A stretch of DNA of 64,000 nucleotides from Microcoleus vaginatus PCC 9802 (GCA_022701275.1 CP031740.1:879001-943000), one strand, 5' to 3'. Positions 51,160 through 61,433 are shown, counted from the stretch's first letter. Translations and numbers: made by a program. The notes: generated by a model not told the origin, from the letters alone.

Positions 51160-52280
51160 ATTCATCACCTCTCTCAACTCCCATCTCTACCGATTCTTAC
51201 CCAAAAGAATTTCAGCAACTCCTGCGAGAAAAAACCGAGAATTTTGCAGGGCGCAAGTTTGTTTTTTCTGCCATGTCCAACTTTCTGGACTCCCACAGCC
51301 GCGGTTATTTCACAATAGTCGGCACACCCGGCTGCGGCAAAAGTTCCATCCTCGCCCAATATGTCAGGGCCCATCCTCGCAGTATCTATTACAACGCTGC
51401 AGTTGAGGGCAAAAATCGAGCTGAAGATTTTCTCGCTTCTGTCTGCACTCAACTGATTGACAAATACCTTGCCGCCAATGGGGAAACATCCGAAATCCTC
51501 AAGCTAAAATCTCAACTTCAAAATCTCGAATCCGATGATGGGAGTTGGTTTCTGTCTTTGTTGCTTCAGCAAATTAGCGATAAATTAAACGATCGCCAAA
51601 AGTTGATAATAGTCATTGATTCTGTAGACGCGATCGCCCGCACGAGTCAGCCTCCCAGCTCAAATCTGTTTTATCTGCCGAGATATTTGGGCGATCGTAC
51701 TTATTTTATCCTCGCCCGCCGCCCGTTTTTGAGAGAGAAATCCGGTTTGTTAATTGAAACGCCCTCTCAAACCCTCGATTTAAGAGATTATCCCGCCCAA
51801 AATCGGGAGGATGCCCTGAACTACATTCAGCAATACCTATCAACCGCACCAGATTTAACTGCACCCGAATTCGCCCAACAACTCGCAACTCTCAGCGAAA
51901 ACAATTTTATGTATCTGAGTCAGATGTTACCTGCCATTAACGAGAATTCACACCCCGATGCTAATCTGGGGGAGTCCTCACTTGTCTCTGAACTTCCTCC
52001 CGGTTTAGCAGCGTATTATCAAAACCACTGGCTGCGGATGAGAGGTGATGCTTTATTAGCGATCGAGTTGTCTGTGCTGAATGTTTTGGTACAATCAACA
52101 GCAAGTTTATCTGTAAGTGCGATATCCAATATAATTGATGAGGATGAATACGATGTTGAAAAAGTGTTAGACAATTGGATCGAGTTCTTAAATAAACAAG
52201 AAATTGGAGGAGAAATTTGCTATAGTTTGTATCATAATAGTTTCCGCGAATGGCTGGGAAAACAATCTATTTTAGAATAA
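51156..52280 (+). CDS. Second NACHT-type NTPase
   Basis: The 374-residue protein has P-loop GTPGCGKSS at 56-64, Walker B LIIVIDSVDAI at 150-160, FILARRP sensor-like sequence and the same terminal GEICYSLYHNSF as the first NACHT protein. It lacks both the HTH and a WD40 region. It shares GRxFVFxA and the YFTI/GKSS spacing with the first, so the two are diverged paralogs. The start ATG overlaps the WD40 stop (ATGA) and has GGAGG 8 bases upstream, hence strong coupling. A frame upstream to 51063 exists in the WD40 gene and is a shadow. It may form mixed oligomers with the first ATPase, which is inference. Confidence 0.88.
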   Translation: MNSSPLSTPISTDSYPKEFQQLLREKTENFAGRKFVFSAMSNFLDSHSRGYFTIVGTPGCGKSSILAQYVRAHPRSIYYNAAVEGKNRAEDFLASVCTQLIDKYLAANGETSEILKLKSQLQNLESDDGSWFLSLLLQQISDKLNDRQKLIIVIDSVDAIARTSQPPSSNLFYLPRYLGDRTYFILARRPFLREKSGLLIETPSQTLDLRDYPAQNREDALNYIQQYLSTAPDLTAPEFAQQLATLSENNFMYLSQMLPAINENSHPDANLGESSLVSELPPGLAAYYQNHWLRMRGDALLAIELSVLNVLVQSTASLSVSAISNIIDEDEYDVEKVLDNWIEFLNKQEIGGEICYSLYHNSFREWLGKQSILE

Positions 52281-52286
52281 GGATGA

Positions 52287-52307
52287 GGACACGCAAGTGC
52301 CGTGTCC
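52287..52307 (+). terminator. GGACACG hairpin after the NACHT operon
   Basis: GGACACG (52287-52293) and CGTGTCC (52301-52307) form a short stem right after the stop at 52280, followed by CTACCCC. It belongs to the GCCGTGTCCCTA family. Confidence 0.5.
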
Positions 52308-52365
52308 CTACCCCCAAATAATCGTATGCCACCGAGTTTTATATTATATAAAAAACAATACAACA

Positions 52366-52947
52366 ATGAAACGAGCAGTATTTCTTGACAGAGATGGCGT
52401 TCTCAATATCGAAGCGGGCTACATCCACAAAGTAGAAGATTTGCATTTAATCCCCGGCGTAGCCCAAGCTGTACGCCGTTTAAATGACAAACAAATATTT
52501 TGCTGTTTGGTTTCCAATCAATCCGGCCCGGCGAGGGGTTATTATCCGGTTAGCCACGTAGAAGCTTTGCACAAACGCCTGTGTCAGTTATTAGAAAAGG
52601 AAGCAGGAGCCAAGTTAGATGCTCTTTATTACTGTCCTTATTTAAGCGCAGCCGAAGGCGGAACCAACCCAGAATTCACGCGATATACAACGTGGCGAAA
52701 ACCAAATACAGGGATGTTGGTAGCGGCGGCTTGGGAACAGGATTTAGATTTGCGAAATAGTTTTATGGTCGGGGATAAAGCGACTGATGTTGATATGGCT
52801 CACAATGCAGGCTGTACTGGTATTTTGGTGCAGACTGGTTACGGAGAAAGTGTGTTGAGTGGGGAGTATCAGCACCATACTAAACCGGATTTTATTGCAG
52901 CAAATTTAGCCGCAGCGGTGGAGTGGATTTTGCAACACTTTGATTAG
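52366..52947 (+). CDS. gmhB: HAD-IIIA phosphatase, GmhB-like (heptose bisphosphate phosphatase)
   Basis: The 193-residue enzyme has the HAD nucleophile motif FLDRDGVLN (6-14), LVSNQSGPARGYY with motif II, a YYCPY segment in place of the usual Cys zinc loop, WRKPNTGMLVAAA with motif III and VGDKATDVDMAHNAG with motif IV. It should remove the 7-phosphate of heptose 1,7-bisphosphate. The zinc-loop cysteines typical of GmhB are reduced to one, so substrate specificity is uncertain. The ATG at 52366 has no strong ribosome site. The longer frame from 52297 is unlikely. Confidence 0.85.
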   Translation: MKRAVFLDRDGVLNIEAGYIHKVEDLHLIPGVAQAVRRLNDKQIFCCLVSNQSGPARGYYPVSHVEALHKRLCQLLEKEAGAKLDALYYCPYLSAAEGGTNPEFTRYTTWRKPNTGMLVAAAWEQDLDLRNSFMVGDKATDVDMAHNAGCTGILVQTGYGESVLSGEYQHHTKPDFIAANLAAAVEWILQHFD

Positions 52948-52962
52948 TGTTTGTAGTGGTAT

Positions 52963-54192
52963 TTAAGTTGTTTGCCGTTGAGTCTTACAGGAAAGTGCTA
53001 CGTAAGGAAGCGCGACTGTGAAGGTTGTACCGATGCCCATTTTGCTTTCGCAGGCGATCGCCCCTCCTTGCAATTCCACAGCTTTTTTAACAATTGTTAA
53101 TCCCAAACCGTTACCTTTAATCTTTACCGTATTTTTGCAGCGGTAAAACATTTCAAATATTTTCCCTACTTCAGTTTCTGGGATACCCATACCTTCGTCT
53201 CGGATACGCAGAATTAGTAAAGGGGAGTTAATATTTGTAAATTGGGAATTGGGAAACAAACACTGAGGACACAAGCCGAAAATAGCTTCTTTGTCTCCTT
53301 CGCTTGCTCGACGGCATTCCAATTCCAAGGTGACTTGCCCGCCGTTGGGAGAATATTTGATGGCGTTGACGATTAAGTTAGAAATGATGCCGTGCAGCAA
53401 TTGTTGATCTAACATCGCGCTGGTAACATCTGACGGGATTAATGTTAGTTTGTGCTTGGCTTCATTTCCTAACTGCAATTGAGCGAGCAAGTCTTGACAA
53501 AATTCGACTAAATTTATCGGTAATGGATTGCATTTGAGTTGGCCTGATTCTGCTCGACCCATGAACAGCATATCGTCGATTAGCTGGTTCATCTTCTGGG
53601 TAGCTGAGTGCACCAGCCGCAGGGTTCTAACTTGGGATTCGTCACTGCTGCGAGTTCGATCGAGATCCAGAAGTTCCGCAGAAATTAAAATCGCGTTGAG
53701 CGGGTTCCGCAATTCGTGAGCGGCCATTGAAATATACTGGTTTTGGCGGTGCGATTTTTCTTCCACCGACTCTCTGGCTGCTTCCGCGGCTTTGAGAGAT
53801 TCTCGCATCTTGGTTTCGATTTCGTGTCTGTGCATGGCAATCTCGATCGCCACCCGCAAATCATTTTGTTGAAAGGGTTTGATAATATAACCGAATGGAT
53901 CTGTAAGTTTCGCTCTTTGCAGCGTTTTATCATCGGCATAAGCTGTTAGAAATACAGTCGGCACATTCCTATGGGTTCTGATTTTTTCTGCCGCTGTTAC
54001 GCCGTCCATGTCACCTTTAAGCACGATGTCCATCAATACTAAATCTGGCGGCTTTTCTATAGCTTTTTGAATTGCTTCTTCTCCTGAAGAAACTGTAGCT
54101 GTTACTACATATCCCAGTTTTTTTAATCGACCTGCTATGTCTTGGGCTACAATAACTTCGTCTTCTACAACTAAAATTTGTATAGGGTTCAT
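52963..54192 (-). CDS. Response regulator-histidine kinase hybrid
   Basis: The 409-residue protein has an N-terminal receiver domain (ILVVEDEVIVAQDI, phospho-acceptor in VLMDIVLKGD, TAYADD and FGYIIKPF), a short coiled coil, a HisKA domain with phospho-histidine in MAAHELRNPLNAIL, and an HATPase domain with N-box SNLIVNAIKYSPNG and KGNGLGLTIVKKAV. It is soluble. It lies 6 bases downstream of the multi-PAS kinase, so the two are one operon and probably one phosphorelay. Confidence 0.95.
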   Translation of the reverse strand: MNPIQILVVEDEVIVAQDIAGRLKKLGYVVTATVSSGEEAIQKAIEKPPDLVLMDIVLKGDMDGVTAAEKIRTHRNVPTVFLTAYADDKTLQRAKLTDPFGYIIKPFQQNDLRVAIEIAMHRHEIETKMRESLKAAEAARESVEEKSHRQNQYISMAAHELRNPLNAILISAELLDLDRTRSSDESQVRTLRLVHSATQKMNQLIDDMLFMGRAESGQLKCNPLPINLVEFCQDLLAQLQLGNEAKHKLTLIPSDVTSAMLDQQLLHGIISNLIVNAIKYSPNGGQVTLELECRRASEGDKEAIFGLCPQCLFPNSQFTNINSPLLILRIRDEGMGIPETEVGKIFEMFYRCKNTVKIKGNGLGLTIVKKAVELQGGAIACESKMGIGTTFTVALPYVALSCKTQRQTT

Positions 54193-54198
54193 TTTTCG

Positions 54199-57126
54199 TT
54201 AAATACGCTGCCGATAATTTAACTCTTGGAAAATCAGATTGTAGCAGGTTCCACGCTGACTGTCAATGGCAATACTCGCCTCTAATTGGTAAGCCAACAT
54301 TCTCACTAATCGCAATCCTAATGTTTCAGTATTTTCCACGTCAAAATCCGCCGGAAATCCGCGACCGTTATCTTGAATAGTTAAATGAAATTGGTGGAAA
54401 TTTATTTCATGGAAATTAATTGCTATTTCACCCTCTAAACTTGAGACAAAGGCATATTTTAAAGAGTTAGAAACCAGTTCGTTAATAATTAAGCCACACG
54501 GAATTGCTGTTTCTATGTTTAAATAAATGGGGTCAACTTTGAGGTTAAATTGGATGGAAGTGTTGCCACAACCAAAAGATTGATACAGATTAGCCACCAA
54601 ATTTTCGACGTAGGGGGACAGGGCGATCTGATCGAGATTTTCGGATTGATAAAGTTGCTCGTGAATCAGAGCCATTGAATGGATGCGGGTCTGGCTTTCT
54701 TCAAATAAAGCTAGCGTCGGTTCGTCTTCAATGTATTGAGCTTGAAGTTGCAGCAGGCTAGAAATTATCTGCATATTATTTTTGACTCGGTGGTGAATTT
54801 CTTTGAGCAATACTTCTTTTTCGCGGAGTGCTGCTTGGATGCGGGCCTCGGTAAATTTGCGATCGCTGATATTTTCGCAAATACCCGCGATGCGGTAAAT
54901 TTGGCCCGATTCGTCGTAAATGGGAAAAGCTCGATCGCACACCCAGCGAATTGTGCCGTCTGGCAGAAAAATCCGATATTCGGTATTGGTAAACTCGCCC
55001 TGCAACACTCGCCCCATTCCCTCTTCCAACAGGAGTTTATCTTCTGGATGCACCCACTCCATCATTTTTAAGGGATCAGCATAGAGTTCTTCGCGACTGC
55101 GCCCCCAGATTTGTTCGTAAGCGGGACTCAGATACAATAAATCGGTGAGATCCGCAGACATTAGCCAGACGGAATCTTGGATATTTTCTGCTAGTTGGCG
55201 GAAGCGTTCTTCACTTTCGCGGATGTTTTTTTCTGCCTGTTTGCGTGCGGTAATATCTACTGCAAGGCCCACGATCCGGTAAACTTTACCAGATTGATTT
55301 TTAATCGGAAAAGCCCGATCACGAATCCAGCAGGTTTTGCCGTCTGGCCTGACAATTCGATATTCTATCTCACCTTCATACTCAATTTTTCTAGTTAAAT
55401 TAGCAATAACCCGCTCGCGATCTTCTGGATGGAGGGAATCTGCAAAAAAGCGCCCGTTAGCATACAAATCAGCGCAGCTTCTGCCCCAAATTTTTTCGTA
55501 ACCCGGACTGATATAAATAATTTCCTGGGGTTGAACGTTTACCATCCAAAACACGCTTTCAATGTTTTCTGCTAGCTGTCGGAACCTTTCTTCGCTTTCT
55601 TTCAGCGCTGCTTCGGTTTTTTTGCGATCGCTAATATCTTCTGTCACTACTACATTATAAATTGCCCCACTCAGCGGTTCTTTGATTAGCGATACTGTAA
55701 TATTTACCCAAACTACATGGCCGTCTTTGTGCAGCAAGCGTTTTTCCATTTTAAAACTGTCAATTTCCCCGGCAAATAATTTCTTGTTTTGTTTTAAATC
55801 TGCATCTATATCTTCTGGGTAAGTAACGTCCATCCAAGTTCGCAACAGCAGTTCGCTCGCAGTATATCCCACTATCTCGCAGAATTTTTGATTGACTCGC
55901 AAATAGCGGCCTGTTTCGTCAGGGTGGGTAATGCCGACTGCCGCTTGTTCAACGGTTGCCCGAAAGCGTTCTTCGCTATCTCTGAGGGTTGCTTCTGCTT
56001 TTTTGCGATCGCTAATATCGCGCTGCACGCCAAAATACCCGAGGATTCTGCCGTGGGAATCGTAAATGCAAATATAGTCGCCTTCCACCCAAACTGGAAC
56101 CCCGTCAAACTTGCGATTCTCATTTTCGATGTGAATTCTGCCAGCCTCAAAAAATTGCCTGATTATCTCTCTGCTACCAGTCAAGTCGTGCGACAAGAAA
56201 GAGTAAAGCGTCCGACCAATAAACTCTTCCCTAGTACCTGCATATTGAGCTATCAAAGCATCATTTGCTTTCGTTACCCGCCCGTTAGCAAATATGTAAT
56301 CCAAGACTTTTTCTTTGTCAACTGTATCGTCCCAGTGCACTGGTTCGTCCAGCATCATAAAGAAAAAACCATCTAAAGATTGAGAGAAAAACAATTCTAG
56401 CTGTTCCTGGCTTTCCCGCAGAGCTTTTTCGGCGCGCCAGCGAGAGAGAATTTCTTTCTGCAATTGATCGTTTGCTGTTTTCAAGTCTTCAGTGCGCTTT
56501 TGATATTTAATTTCTAGCTGATTTTTGATTTCTTCCAGCGCTATTTCTGCCTGTTTTTTTTCGGTAATATCTTGAGTAACGAGCATTCCTGCAAAAATTT
56601 CTTCCCGGTCATTTTCGACGGGAGCAACTGTTATTGAATAAACGCGATTTCCGTATTTATATTCAAAAGTATTCTCTTTTCCCGCCAAAGCGGCACGATA
56701 TTTAGTCTCAAAAAGTTGCCAATCTTCAGGTGGGGATACTTCCCACAAGGTTTTGCCTTCCAACAGTTCTTTAGACAAACCAACTGCTGCCAAACCTTGA
56801 CCGTCAACCAGAGTATAGCGCAAATCGCGATCGAACAACAACACCGAGCCATTTGGATAATGTTTGATGAGAATTCGGTACATTTCCTGGCTTTTTTCCA
56901 GAGATGCGATTAACCGAAGGCGATCGTCCTCGGTGCTATCCAATTCAGTTACGGAACCCGAAAAACCAGCATTCTCGACTGCTTTGAGTTGTGCTTCTAA
57001 TTTCTGGCACAATTCTCTCTGCTGCTGCAAATCCTCTTCAAGTTGCCGAATTTTTGTTTTTTGCTCTGCTACTAATGCTTCGCAGGTTTCGAGAGGTCGA
57101 TCGATCCCTGTAAGATCAATACACAT
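54199..57126 (-). CDS. Multi-PAS histidine kinase (HisKA_2 type)
   Basis: This 975-residue soluble kinase begins with a coiled coil and then about five PAS/PAC units, each ending in an ITEKKQAE- or ISDRKKAE-type linker. The last two are close repeats (FRQLAENIESVFWM; FRQLAENIQDSVWLM). The kinase core is of the HisKA_2 type: EIHHRVKNNMQIISSLLQLQ with the phospho-histidine, then INELVSNSLKYAF and DNGRGFP. PAS units sense light, redox or small ligands, but no chromophore residue was identified. The ORF starts at TTG 57189. I use ATG 57126. The gene heads a two-gene operon. Confidence 0.93.
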   Translation of the reverse strand: MCIDLTGIDRPLETCEALVAEQKTKIRQLEEDLQQQRELCQKLEAQLKAVENAGFSGSVTELDSTEDDRLRLIASLEKSQEMYRILIKHYPNGSVLLFDRDLRYTLVDGQGLAAVGLSKELLEGKTLWEVSPPEDWQLFETKYRAALAGKENTFEYKYGNRVYSITVAPVENDREEIFAGMLVTQDITEKKQAEIALEEIKNQLEIKYQKRTEDLKTANDQLQKEILSRWRAEKALRESQEQLELFFSQSLDGFFFMMLDEPVHWDDTVDKEKVLDYIFANGRVTKANDALIAQYAGTREEFIGRTLYSFLSHDLTGSREIIRQFFEAGRIHIENENRKFDGVPVWVEGDYICIYDSHGRILGYFGVQRDISDRKKAEATLRDSEERFRATVEQAAVGITHPDETGRYLRVNQKFCEIVGYTASELLLRTWMDVTYPEDIDADLKQNKKLFAGEIDSFKMEKRLLHKDGHVVWVNITVSLIKEPLSGAIYNVVVTEDISDRKKTEAALKESEERFRQLAENIESVFWMVNVQPQEIIYISPGYEKIWGRSCADLYANGRFFADSLHPEDRERVIANLTRKIEYEGEIEYRIVRPDGKTCWIRDRAFPIKNQSGKVYRIVGLAVDITARKQAEKNIRESEERFRQLAENIQDSVWLMSADLTDLLYLSPAYEQIWGRSREELYADPLKMMEWVHPEDKLLLEEGMGRVLQGEFTNTEYRIFLPDGTIRWVCDRAFPIYDESGQIYRIAGICENISDRKFTEARIQAALREKEVLLKEIHHRVKNNMQIISSLLQLQAQYIEDEPTLALFEESQTRIHSMALIHEQLYQSENLDQIALSPYVENLVANLYQSFGCGNTSIQFNLKVDPIYLNIETAIPCGLIINELVSNSLKYAFVSSLEGEIAINFHEINFHQFHLTIQDNGRGFPADFDVENTETLGLRLVRMLAYQLEASIAIDSQRGTCYNLIFQELNYRQRI

Positions 57127-57249
57127 AATTGCTCTAGGTTTTGCAGTTGCGGACTTGAGCTGTTTCAACTCAATACTAACAAAGCTCAAGCCTACACTGC
57201 CAACTTAATTAGTCCATCTTTCTAGACTTGGGCCGAAAGCCTCCTTCCT

Positions 57250-58539
57250 TCATTTAGGAACTCCCGCCGTCAAGACTTCATGGCTGTCAAATGTCACCAA
57301 AACATCATCTTCAATTCTCACGCCAATACCGCGCCATTTTTCAGGAACCTCCGGCTGTCCTTCAACCGGTTTAATATAAGGAGAAATATAAATCCCCGGT
57401 TCCACCGTCAGCACTTGTCCGGCCTGCAAAACTTGCGGATTTTCGCCGTACTGATAAACGCCGACATCGTGCACATCCAGTCCCAGCCAATGACCAGTGC
57501 GGTGCATATAAAATGGCTTGTATTTCTCTTCTTTAATTATCTCTTCAATGTCCCCCACCAAAAGTTTTAAATCCATTAAACCTTCCACCAAAACGCACAC
57601 TGCCGTTTCGTGAATTTTGCTGTAAGGATTTCCTGGATATATTTGACTAATTGCCTGCAATTGTGCTTGCAACACTAAGTCATAAATTATCTGTTGTTCG
57701 GCTGTAAATTTGCCGCTAACAGGAAAGGTGCGAGTAATATCGGCGTTGTAGTACCCGCAAGCACAACCGGCATCTATTAGCAATAAATCGTTTTCCTGCA
57801 TTTGCCGGTTGTTTTCGATGTAGTGGAGGACGCAGGAATTGTAACCGGATGCAACAATTGAAGGGTAAGCCGGAGTGCAGCCATTTAAGCCAAAAGTATG
57901 TTCTATTTCAGCTTGAATTTCATATTCGTACCTGCCCGGTTTGGCGAATTCTTGGGCGCGGTTGTGCGCTGCAACTGAAATATTAGCCGCTTTTCGCATT
58001 AATGCTAATTCAGTTTCGCTTTTCACCAGCCGCATCGGGTGTAAAATGATGTTGGAATCTTCGATTGCTGTGGGGCCTGTACCGCGTTTCGGGTAGGTTG
58101 CCATCAAGCGCTGCCAGTGATTGAGGACTGTTTGGTCGAAACTACGATCGCGCCCGAAGTGATAGTATATGCGATCGGCTTTTTCTAAATATTTCGGCAG
58201 TTTTTCCGCAAGTTCCGCAATGGGGAAAGCTTCATCGGCACCGTAAAGTTCTTTAGCCCCTTCTACTCCGGCGCGATAACCATGCCAAGTTTCTTTTTCT
58301 AAGTCTTTTGGCTGCACAAACAAAACAAATTTGTGTTCTTCGTGGTGTGGCGCGAGCACTGCTACCGCCGCAGCTTCGTTGAAACCGGTCAAGTAGAAAA
58401 AATCGCTATCTTGTCTGTATGCGTATTCTACATCGTTGTGCATGACGGCAGCGGGGGCGCTGCGAAATATCGCCGTCCCGCTGCCAATTTTTGCCATTAA
58501 CTGTTCGCGTCTTTGCCGATATTCGGTGGGGTTTGTCAT
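57250..58539 (-). CDS. pepP: Xaa-Pro aminopeptidase (aminopeptidase P)
   Basis: The 429-residue M24 peptidase has an N-terminal control domain (YAYRQDSDFFYLTGFNEAAA) and a pita-bread catalytic domain with metal ligands in LIDAGCACGYYNADITRTFP, MHRTGHWLGLDVHDVG, VLTVEPGIY and GIGVRIEDDVLV. It removes N-terminal residues before proline. Length is normal for the family. It is separated from the kinase operon by 123 bases. Confidence 0.96.
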   Translation of the reverse strand: MTNPTEYRQRREQLMAKIGSGTAIFRSAPAAVMHNDVEYAYRQDSDFFYLTGFNEAAAVAVLAPHHEEHKFVLFVQPKDLEKETWHGYRAGVEGAKELYGADEAFPIAELAEKLPKYLEKADRIYYHFGRDRSFDQTVLNHWQRLMATYPKRGTGPTAIEDSNIILHPMRLVKSETELALMRKAANISVAAHNRAQEFAKPGRYEYEIQAEIEHTFGLNGCTPAYPSIVASGYNSCVLHYIENNRQMQENDLLLIDAGCACGYYNADITRTFPVSGKFTAEQQIIYDLVLQAQLQAISQIYPGNPYSKIHETAVCVLVEGLMDLKLLVGDIEEIIKEEKYKPFYMHRTGHWLGLDVHDVGVYQYGENPQVLQAGQVLTVEPGIYISPYIKPVEGQPEVPEKWRGIGVRIEDDVLVTFDSHEVLTAGVPK

Positions 58540-58541
58540 CC

Positions 58542-58573
58542 GATTTTAGATTTTAGATTTTAGATTTTAGATT
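58542..58573. repeat. GATTTTA heptamer tandem repeat
   Basis: Four copies of the heptamer seen at 526-553, immediately upstream of pepP. Confidence 0.9.
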
Positions 58574-58677
58574 GAATTTAATATTAACATTCGGCGGTTT
58601 CAAGCGCTGCTTGTCAGACTTGCACCCGCAAGCCCAGGGTTGAAGATATAGGTGATCTGTTTTTTTTCTTGGTCTAC

Positions 58678-59088
58678 TTATTTATTCTCTTGTTCTGCGA
58701 TCGCCAATTTACAAGTATAGTCAACCAGCCGAGACAAAGATGAGTTGTGATCGACTAAAGTCCATCTCGGATCGAAATTCGACCAATTTTCGCCATCTTC
58801 GCTAACTCTGACAGTTCTAAACTGTCGCTGCTGGCAGTTAACTTCCATTTGCGCCAACAATTTCTCGTTACTAAACTGTTGAGTTCCTAGAATAATTCTG
58901 ACGGGATAAGAGGGAGCACCGGGAATATCGGATTTACTTAATTCAACGCTGCTGGGGTCGATGCAAATATCTACAAAACATCTTAATTTTTCAGCGCGGG
59001 CGCTCAAAGTATTGATGGAAACAAAAATCAAAGTTGCTATAAAAAAAAATGACGAATTCTTAGTATCTAGGGCCAATGTAGTATTCAT
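58678..59088 (-). CDS. Small secreted hypothetical protein
   Basis: The 136-residue product has an N-terminal signal (SSFFFIATLIFVSINTLSARA) and a mature beta-rich domain with four cysteines (LRCFVDICID, VNCQQRQF, DYTCKLA), which could form two disulfides. It is probably periplasmic, and no family is recognised. It lies downstream of ftsH on the same strand, beyond a terminator. Confidence 0.75.
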   Translation of the reverse strand: MNTTLALDTKNSSFFFIATLIFVSINTLSARAEKLRCFVDICIDPSSVELSKSDIPGAPSYPVRIILGTQQFSNEKLLAQMEVNCQQRQFRTVRVSEDGENWSNFDPRWTLVDHNSSLSRLVDYTCKLAIAEQENK

Positions 59089-59141
59089 CTGCGTTAATTG
59101 GCGTTTAGGGGCGGTTTAATATTATTGACAGTTTAATAATA

Positions 59142-59183
59142 AAAAAGTAGGGACGTGGAAATAGTGTTGCGTCCCTACTTTTT
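59142..59183 (-). terminator. Terminator after ftsH
   Basis: AAAAAGTAGGGACG and CGTCCCTACTTTTT form a 14-base perfect stem with A/T flanks, so it can work in either direction. It lies just past the ftsH stop and before the small secreted gene. Confidence 0.8.
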
Positions 59184-59224
59184 AAAGACACAGCAAGGCC
59201 GTGTCCCTAATTTTTAAACAAGTC

Positions 59225-61111
59225 TTAAAGCTGAGGAACGTATTGTTCTTTTTCAGGAACAAAAGTGTATTCAGAGACGATGAGGCGCAACTCTTCGCCG
59301 TCGATGGTTTCTTTTTCGATCAACAAATCGACTAAGCGATCAATCACGGTGCGATTTTCGCGAATAATTCGGCGGGCGTCGTCGTAGCAATGATCGACAA
59401 TCGATCGAACTTGTCCGTCAATCCGAGAGGCTATTTCTTCGGAATATTCCGATCGCGCTGTGTAGTCGCGGCCGAGGAAAATTTCGCTTTGTTGAGCTTC
59501 CAGGGCGATCGGGCCCAAGGTAGACATCCCATAGCGAGTCACCATTTGCCGCGCCATGCCGCTGACTTGCTGCAAGTCGTTGCCGGCACCGGTGGTTACT
59601 TCGGCATCGCCGAAAACTACTTCTTCGGCTGCGCGGCCACCTAAAGCACCGCTAATCCGGGCTAAAATTTGCGATCGAGAAATCAAACCTTGGTCTTCGC
59701 TGGGCATGAACCAAGTCAAGCCGCGGGCCTGTCCGCGAGGAACTAAGGTAACTTTTTGAACTGGATCGTGGGCTTGAATGATTGTACCGACGATCGCGTG
59801 GCCGATTTCGTGGTAAGCAATCAAGCGCTTGCTCTTGCTGTCCACCAAAGGAGTGCCTTCCATACCTGCTACCACGCGATCGACTGCATCGTCAACTTCG
59901 AGCATCGTAATCGCTTCTTTGCGGCGGCGGGCGGTTAAAATAGCCGCTTCGTTGAGCAAGTTAGCCAAATCAGCGCCGGTAAAACCAGGAGTGCGGCGGG
60001 CGATGGCGTCCAAAGAAATCTCCGCAGACAGCTTCTTGTTGCGCGCGTGAACTTCCAAAATTTCCAAGCGGCCTTTGATATCCGGCGTATCTACGCTAAC
60101 TTGGCGGTCAAAACGTCCTGGACGCAGCAGCGCTGAATCGAGCACGTCGGGGCGGTTGGTGGCAGCAATGATGATAATGCCAGTATTGCCCTCAAAACCG
60201 TCCATTTCGGTCAGCAACTGGTTCAGGGTTTGTTCCCGTTCGTCGTTACCGCCGCCGATACCGGCGCCGCGCTGGCGACCGACTGCATCGATTTCATCGA
60301 TGAAGATGATGCAAGGAGCATTTTCTTTAGCTTTCTTGAACAAGTCCCGAACGCGGGAAGCGCCGACACCGACGAACATTTCGACAAATTCCGAACCGGA
60401 GATGCTGAAGAAAGGCACGCCGGCTTCGCCTGCGATCGCTTTTGCCAGCAAGGTTTTACCGGTTCCGGGAGGGCCAACTAGCAGCACGCCTTTGGGAATC
60501 TTCGCCCCGACTGCGGTGAAGCGTTCGGGTTTTTTGAGGAATGTCACTACTTCTTGTAGTTCTTCTTTGGCTTCCTCAACGCCTGCTACGTCGTCGAACA
60601 GTACGCCTGTTTTAGCTTCCATTTGAAAGCGAGCTTTGGATTTGCCAAAATTCATGGCTTGGCCCGGGCCGCCGGGAACGTTGCCACCGCGGCGGAAGAG
60701 GAAAAACAGGCCTCCTACTAACAAGAGGGGAAATACTAGATTGCCTAAAAGTCCCCAGACAGCACCGTCATTGCGTAGTGGGTGAGTGTCGAAGCTGATT
60801 TTGGAGTCTCTGAGCCTAGAAACCAGTTCCGGGGCATTTGAGGGCAAGTCAACCCGCCACCGCTGCTCGTGATTGTCCAGTTCGGGATCGACTGCTAGGA
60901 CAATAGCCGTCCGACCTCCGTCGTAAAGGTCAACGCTGGTCACTCGACCGGCGTTTAAGTAATCTAAGAATCGACCGTAGCTCAGGCGGGTGCTGGCGGT
61001 GTTCTTGCTCATTTCTGCGGGGGATGGGGCAAAGGCCCCCTGCCACAAGAAAAAGCCGATGACTAAGGCGGGTAAAGTCCAAAGTAGTATAGTTCGCCAA
61101 GAAATTTTCAT
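59225..61111 (-). CDS. ftsH: ATP-dependent zinc metalloprotease FtsH
   Basis: The 628-residue membrane protease has two N-terminal membrane segments ([16 protein letters not shown] and [22 protein letters not shown]) around a periplasmic/lumenal domain. The AAA domain shows Walker A GPPGTGKT, Walker [12 protein letters not shown], and [20 protein letters not shown]. The zinc site reads HEIGH, with Ile in place of the usual Ala, and a downstream Asp in the GAGNDLQQ region. Cyanobacterial FtsH complexes degrade damaged D1 and other membrane proteins. It is divergent from the actin-like gene at 61434. Confidence 0.98.
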   Translation of the reverse strand: MKISWRTILLWTLPALVIGFFLWQGAFAPSPAEMSKNTASTRLSYGRFLDYLNAGRVTSVDLYDGGRTAIVLAVDPELDNHEQRWRVDLPSNAPELVSRLRDSKISFDTHPLRNDGAVWGLLGNLVFPLLLVGGLFFLFRRGGNVPGGPGQAMNFGKSKARFQMEAKTGVLFDDVAGVEEAKEELQEVVTFLKKPERFTAVGAKIPKGVLLVGPPGTGKTLLAKAIAGEAGVPFFSISGSEFVEMFVGVGASRVRDLFKKAKENAPCIIFIDEIDAVGRQRGAGIGGGNDEREQTLNQLLTEMDGFEGNTGIIIIAATNRPDVLDSALLRPGRFDRQVSVDTPDIKGRLEILEVHARNKKLSAEISLDAIARRTPGFTGADLANLLNEAAILTARRRKEAITMLEVDDAVDRVVAGMEGTPLVDSKSKRLIAYHEIGHAIVGTIIQAHDPVQKVTLVPRGQARGLTWFMPSEDQGLISRSQILARISGALGGRAAEEVVFGDAEVTTGAGNDLQQVSGMARQMVTRYGMSTLGPIALEAQQSEIFLGRDYTARSEYSEEIASRIDGQVRSIVDHCYDDARRIIRENRTVIDRLVDLLIEKETIDGEELRLIVSEYTFVPEKEQYVPQL

Positions 61112-61433
61112 AAATGCGGATGCCTTGAATTGGGGACAGATCGGGTAAGATCGCGATGTCGGAGAAGTGCGACAAATGTTTACACTCAGAATCTTAACTA
61201 AATTTAACTTAACAATGCACTCTCAGGCAACAGAGCTTCGATCACGATCGCTCCAGAAAAAGTTAGGTTAGTTAGGGTAAGGGCGATCGTCCCGAATATA
61301 ATGTTTGGTGCTGATTTCGATACCGATCTAGGTAGAGTTAGAAGAATCGCCGCAAAACCCACTGTCTTTAAGCGTGGCAGTGTCAAGGGATAAGGCATGA
61401 TAATGGTGAGGCTCAGTGAGGTAACACATTTCA
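61112..61433. other. Divergent promoter region of ftsH and the actin-like gene
   Basis: A 322-base interval without a supported gene. It contains GGTTAGGTTAGTTAGGGTAA direct repeats near 61264-61283 and HIP1-like CGATCG sites. A minus-strand frame at 61204-61440 is hydrophobic but has no ribosome site and overlaps the divergent start. Confidence 0.5.

Noticed and set aside
60075-60626. 183-codon plus ORF opposite ftsH
   Set aside because: Ser/Pro-rich antisense translation of the highly conserved AAA domain.
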